Origin: a virus
Length of the DNA stretch: 35,461 bases
Reading direction: 5' to 3' (one strand)
IMG/VR virus record: IMGVR_UViG_3300030419_005629
Location: 1-35,461 of that record
Shown piece after piece: positions 32,896 through 35,461 of the stretch. Made by a program: the position numbers and the translations under genes. Under the pieces are notes generated by a model. The model worked only from the letters and a program-made list of their open reading frames with translations. It was not told where the DNA came from and did not search any database. Each line of letters starts with the position of its first letter. Position 1 is the stretch's first letter.

Positions 32896-34125
32896 ATGAG
32901 TGATAAAGTAATAAGTTTCATACAACCAAGTAGAAACAATTTAAAGTATTTAAAGTGGTCGTATAATAGTATAAGAAAGAACTTAGGATATAGACATGAA
33001 TTATGTTGGGCAGATGATTTCTCAAATGATGGAACTTGGGAGTGGATGAATGAGATTGTCAAGAAAGACCCGAATGTAAAGATACACAGAAACGAAGGTC
33101 CCACAAGATTAGGACACACCATACTATATGATACATTAGTTGATATGGCATCAAATGATATTGTGATGATATATCACGCTGATATGTACGCTTGTCCTAA
33201 CTTAGATACAGAGATACTTAAACATTTGGAACGAGGTAAGGTAGTAAGTGCAACACGAATAGAACCACCACTACATCCAGATGGACCAGAAAAGATTTTA
33301 CAAGATTTTGGAATAGAACCCGAAGAATTTGATGAACAGGGGTTGATGAGATTTTTAGATGAGGGTGTTGATTATTCTAAAAAACCAACAAATGGAATAT
33401 TTGCACCTTGGGCTATATACAAGGATGACTTTACGAGTATTGGTGGACACGACCCGTTATATGCTCCACAATCTAAAGAGGACTCTGATATATTTAACAG
33501 ATTTAAATTAAACGGATACGAGTTGATTCAGACTTGGAGAGGTTTTGTATATCATATGACTTGTAGGGGTTCAAGATTTAAAGATGGAGCTATGAGAAAT
33601 CCAGCAGGTCAAGTCTTTATGAAAGGTAGAGAATCATCAGAATGGTTAGCTCAAAATTTAAGAAGTACAAGAAACTTTATTCGTAAATGGGGACATATGG
33701 TTCAACATGATGAGTATCTTAAACCAATAGTTCCACCTAAATATGATGTCGCATTTGTTGCTTATAATTGTAATAAACAAATGTTATATGAATTAGAACC
33801 TTGGTGTAATATGATATTTTTGGATTCAGGTGCTATAGGAAAGTATGCCCATCAATATCGAGTGGAAGAACAACCAAACACTCAGTTTAACTTGGACGAG
33901 AGAATAAAGTTATATGGTAATAGTAAGATTTCGGATTTACATGATATTTGTGTAGAGTTTGATTGTAATCAATTGAATAATGAAAACTTTCAAGTGTTGG
34001 TCAATTTATCAAAAATGTTACAAGATAGTGGTGAGGTAGGTGAGATGGAATATGACATTTTTAAGTTTTACATCAAATCACTTGAAACATACGAAAAAAA
34101 CTTGATTGTTTGTAAGAGTAATTAG
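32896..34125 (+). CDS. GT2-family glycosyltransferase with extra C-terminal domain
   Basis: A 409-residue protein. Residues 1 to about 280 are a GT-A domain paralogous to the 25539 gene: SFIQPSRNNLKYLKWSYNSI (7-26), MIYHADMYACPN with His94-Ala-Asp96 replacing DxD, SIGGHDPLYAPQSKEDSDIF, and VYHMTCRGSRFKDG. The final 125 residues (from about PPKYDVAFVAYNCNKQM) are not in the paralogue and match nothing I know. They are helical and acidic near the end. AAGGGG seven bases upstream supports the ATG. It closes the glycan cassette. Confidence 0.83.
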   Translation: MSDKVISFIQPSRNNLKYLKWSYNSIRKNLGYRHELCWADDFSNDGTWEWMNEIVKKDPNVKIHRNEGPTRLGHTILYDTLVDMASNDIVMIYHADMYACPNLDTEILKHLERGKVVSATRIEPPLHPDGPEKILQDFGIEPEEFDEQGLMRFLDEGVDYSKKPTNGIFAPWAIYKDDFTSIGGHDPLYAPQSKEDSDIFNRFKLNGYELIQTWRGFVYHMTCRGSRFKDGAMRNPAGQVFMKGRESSEWLAQNLRSTRNFIRKWGHMVQHDEYLKPIVPPKYDVAFVAYNCNKQMLYELEPWCNMIFLDSGAIGKYAHQYRVEEQPNTQFNLDERIKLYGNSKISDLHDICVEFDCNQLNNENFQVLVNLSKMLQDSGEVGEMEYDIFKFYIKSLETYEKNLIVCKSN

Positions 34126-34153
34126 ATATTTATAAGTGTAATAAGAGGTTATA
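34126..34153 (+). promoter_or_regulatory. promoter-like intergenic gap after the glycan cassette
   Basis: A 28-nt gap that starts with ATATTTATA (34126-34134), the nonamer found in the other two gaps, followed by AAGAGG (34143-34148) before the ATG at 34154. It lacks the longer AT stretch of the others. No terminator hairpin is visible. It probably begins a new transcript for the small genes downstream. Confidence 0.4.
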
Positions 34154-34510
34154 ATGGAAAATAAATTAGGTTTATATATCAATAATTTGATGACTACAAT
34201 AGTAGATGAAGATGAAAGAAATTTCACAAGAAAACTTGCATTTGAGGAATTACAAAAAATTAATCATGACATTGGTGAATTTTTGATAAAGTTTGATGAG
34301 ATATTAAATGACGAGCCGGAAATGAAAATTGGTGATAAAAATTATAAAGATTTTTGGACTTGTAGTTTTTGTGGAAAACATACATATGAAGTAGATTATG
34401 ATTACCTTTCTGGTACAGACCATTTGGATTGTGTATTAGAACAAGAAAAGAAAGAAGATGAAGAGAACCAATTAAAATTTAATTTTGGAGATAGTAATGA
34501 AAATAAATAA
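34154..34510 (+). CDS. zinc-binding small protein (CCHC layout), function unknown
   Basis: A 118-residue acidic protein. A helical first half is followed by FWTCSFCGKHTYEVDYDYL and DHLDCV, placing Cys70, Cys73, His90 and Cys93 as a likely zinc site of the C-x2-C...H-x2-C type. The end is rich in Glu and Lys (KKEDEENQ). AAGAGG precedes the ATG. It begins the block after the glycan cassette, with no sign of sugar function. Such small zinc proteins are common in phage accessory regions. Confidence 0.6.
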   Translation: MENKLGLYINNLMTTIVDEDERNFTRKLAFEELQKINHDIGEFLIKFDEILNDEPEMKIGDKNYKDFWTCSFCGKHTYEVDYDYLSGTDHLDCVLEQEKKEDEENQLKFNFGDSNENK

Positions 34511-34712
34511 TGAAGTATCTATAGAACTTAGAAAAATAAGAGCAGCATTAGATGATATGTATGATAAACTAAATGTTAACCTGTACGAAAAGAATCTTGC
34601 AACAAAAGTAAGTTACAAAGAGGTTAAACCATTTGATAAAGTTTCTGAAAATTTTAGGTATATAGCAAAAACCTTAACAGCAATTCAAGATTCTGAAATC
34701 ATAGGAGATTAA
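34497..34712 (+). CDS. small helical protein, function unknown
   Basis: A 71-residue protein starting at ATG 34497 (GGAG at 34487-34490, six bases before) rather than the in-frame TTG twelve bases upstream. It overlaps the previous gene by 14 nt. Sequence alternates charged and hydrophobic residues (IELRKIRAALDDMYDKL and ENFRYIAKTLTAIQ), suggesting two amphipathic helices and possible oligomerisation. No motif is recognised. Confidence 0.55.
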   Translation: MKINNEVSIELRKIRAALDDMYDKLNVNLYEKNLATKVSYKEVKPFDKVSENFRYIAKTLTAIQDSEIIGD

Positions 34713-34713
34713 T

Positions 34714-34935
34714 ATGGCAAACGACCACGCTCAAGATAGATACGATCCACCATCAATTGGTAGTGATTGGGAAAAAGAATACTTTGGTGATGTAAATATT
34801 GGTGAAGTATTTAGACTACGACCAGATAGTAAAGCTAAATCATTTCGTAAAGTTAAAGACGGAGTTGCTTTTGACATTGTAGAGAGAAAAGAAGTTGAAC
34901 TAGGGCAGAAACTAGAAATATATGTCAAGTCGTAA
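34714..34935 (+). CDS. small protein, function unknown
   Basis: A 73-residue polar protein with AGGAG six bases before the ATG, the strongest site in this block. IGSDWEKEYFGDVNIGEVFR (15-34) followed by KVKDGVAFDIVERKEVELGQ (46-65) looks beta-rich. No domain is recognised. It overlaps the HNH-like gene by 14 nt. Confidence 0.55.
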   Translation: MANDHAQDRYDPPSIGSDWEKEYFGDVNIGEVFRLRPDSKAKSFRKVKDGVAFDIVERKEVELGQKLEIYVKS

Positions 34936-35428
34936 TTTCCAAAAACCTATACGAATAAAAGGGCATCGATTAGTATTGACTAAGAAGATGATTGAAGATG
35001 CCCAATCTCAAACTAAATCTAACATGGCAGCTGCAAGATGGTTGGGTGTAAGTTACTTAACTTATCGTAAGTATGCTAAAAATTATGGTTTGTTTGAGAA
35101 ACATTTAAATCCTGCTGGAGTGGGAATTAAAAAGGGTTATGGTAAATGGTTAAAACCACTTGATGAAATATTAGATGGTTCTAAAAAATATCGACTTAGA
35201 CCAACATATATTAAAAAAAGACTCATCAAAGATAAATGGGTTGAAGAAGAGTGTAGTTCTTGTGGGTATAATGAAATCGTAATGGGAAAAGAATCAGTTG
35301 CTCTTCGTTTAGATTATGTCGATGGGGATGTAACCAATAACACACTAGAAAATCTGAGATTACTATGTCCTAATTGTTATTTGTCACATAACGGACATAT
35401 GCCATCATCAGAAAGGTTTTATAAATGA
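34922..35428 (+). CDS. HNH-like zinc protein with N-terminal helix-turn-helix
   Basis: A 168-residue protein. Residues 20-55 (MIEDAQSQTKSN, then AARWLGVSYLTYRKYAK) look like a helix-turn-helix. The C-terminal half has CSSCGYNE (111-118), LRLDYVDGDVTNNTLENLRL (128-147) and LCPNCYLSHNG (148-158). This is the zinc-bound beta-beta-alpha HNH frame, with Cys111, Cys114, Cys149 and Cys152. The first HNH histidine (usual LDH-x-DG) is Tyr132, and the usual CPNCH is CPNCY, so cleavage is doubtful. It may be a DNA-binding relic of a homing enzyme or a regulator. It ends in ATGA overlap. Confidence 0.7.
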   Translation: MSSRNFQKPIRIKGHRLVLTKKMIEDAQSQTKSNMAAARWLGVSYLTYRKYAKNYGLFEKHLNPAGVGIKKGYGKWLKPLDEILDGSKKYRLRPTYIKKRLIKDKWVEEECSSCGYNEIVMGKESVALRLDYVDGDVTNNTLENLRLLCPNCYLSHNGHMPSSERFYK

Positions 35429-35461
35429 AACATAAAGATTATATGAAATTAATGAAAACTC
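35425..35461 (+). CDS. 5' end of a downstream gene (partial)
   Basis: ATG at 35425 overlaps the TGA of the HNH-like gene as ATGA and has AAGG at 35413-35416, eight bases upstream. The open frame reads MKHKDYMKLMKT and runs off the window. Too short to name. The overlap and ribosome-binding site match the other true junctions. Confidence 0.6.
   Translation, partial: MKHKDYMKLMKT

Larger units (their letters stand above)
3838..34125 (+). other. large glycan biosynthesis and decoration cassette
   Basis: About thirty contiguous co-oriented genes for nucleotide-sugar synthesis, sugar transfer and sugar tailoring, interrupted by a few small phage-type genes (6554-7394 and 32279-32891). The single internal gap is at 19010-19066. 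Not seen are wzx, wzy, wzz, waaL, an initiating phosphoglycosyltransferase or an ABC exporter. GDP-mannose and UDP-GlcNAc would have to come from the host. Content resembles a bacterial O-antigen locus, but gene packing and flanks are phage-like. Confidence 0.8.

Noticed and set aside
3838-34125. Bacterial chromosomal O-antigen locus rather than phage.
   Set aside because: No host housekeeping gene is seen, packing is phage-like, and both flanks hold small phage-type genes and a gp62-like gene; the alternative stays possible at low weight.

Overview
The window reads as part of a tailed-phage genome, most likely a marine T4-like myovirus. Four things point that way. Almost every base is coding and all genes lie on the + strand. 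Genes are tightly coupled, with 1-, 4-, 8- or 14-nt stop/start overlaps. Base composition is very AT-rich (roughly 30% G+C by eye, not counted). The flanks carry small zinc-ribbon proteins, a gene resembling the T4 gp62 clamp-loader subunit, a PD-(D/E)XK nuclease, MazG-like and DUF1599-like proteins and an HNH-like protein. The host cannot be read from the sequence; a low-G+C marine bacterium is an inference. No tRNA, rRNA, CRISPR array, IS element or integrase was seen.

Layout. (1) 1-3354: a replication/nucleotide-metabolism style block with the tail of an upstream gene, a zinc-ribbon protein, a gp62-like clamp loader subunit, a four-helix membrane protein, a DUF1599/Nmad1-like protein, a ClpP-like serine protease with a full Ser-His-Asp triad, a RecB/Cas4-like nuclease with four cysteines, and a SLOG-fold protein. 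(2) 3397-19009: after a 42-nt gap, a ribbon-helix-helix protein and a small helical protein lead into a long run of glycan genes. (3) 19067-34125: after a 57-nt gap the glycan run continues. (4) 34154-35461: after a 28-nt gap, small phage genes and an HNH-like protein, then a gene cut by the window end. These three gaps are the only non-coding stretches of note. All contain ATATTTATA just upstream of a ribosome-binding site and are the best promoter candidates.

The glycan cassette (about 30 kb, 3838-34125) is the striking content. It holds about 15 glycosyltransferase or glycosyltransferase-like genes (GT4, GT2, GT10, GT11, GT25, GT-A and GT-B types), one of them fused to a methyltransferase. 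It also holds eight SDR, dehydratase, aminotransferase or similar genes plus a UDP-sugar dehydrogenase, and many tailoring enzymes: two PIG-L deacetylases, a NodB-type deacetylase, a formyltransferase, a NodU/CmcH carbamoyltransferase, an FkbM methyltransferase and a WbqC-like protein.

How they may work together (inference). Gmd makes GDP-4-keto-6-deoxymannose. The adjacent GDP-fucose-synthase-like SDR and a ColD-like PLP dehydratase (His in place of the PLP lysine) could turn it into GDP-L-fucose and/or GDP-L-colitose, which the GT11 and GT10 enzymes could transfer. A PseB-like dehydratase, an SDR and a lysine-containing DegT aminotransferase would supply a UDP-amino-dideoxy sugar. A PIG-L deacetylase directly followed by a formyltransferase suggests N-deacetylation then N-formylation. 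No flippase, polymerase, ligase or initiating phosphoglycosyltransferase was seen. This favours direct stepwise glycosylation of a phage product such as virion protein, or of DNA, over a lipid-linked polymer.
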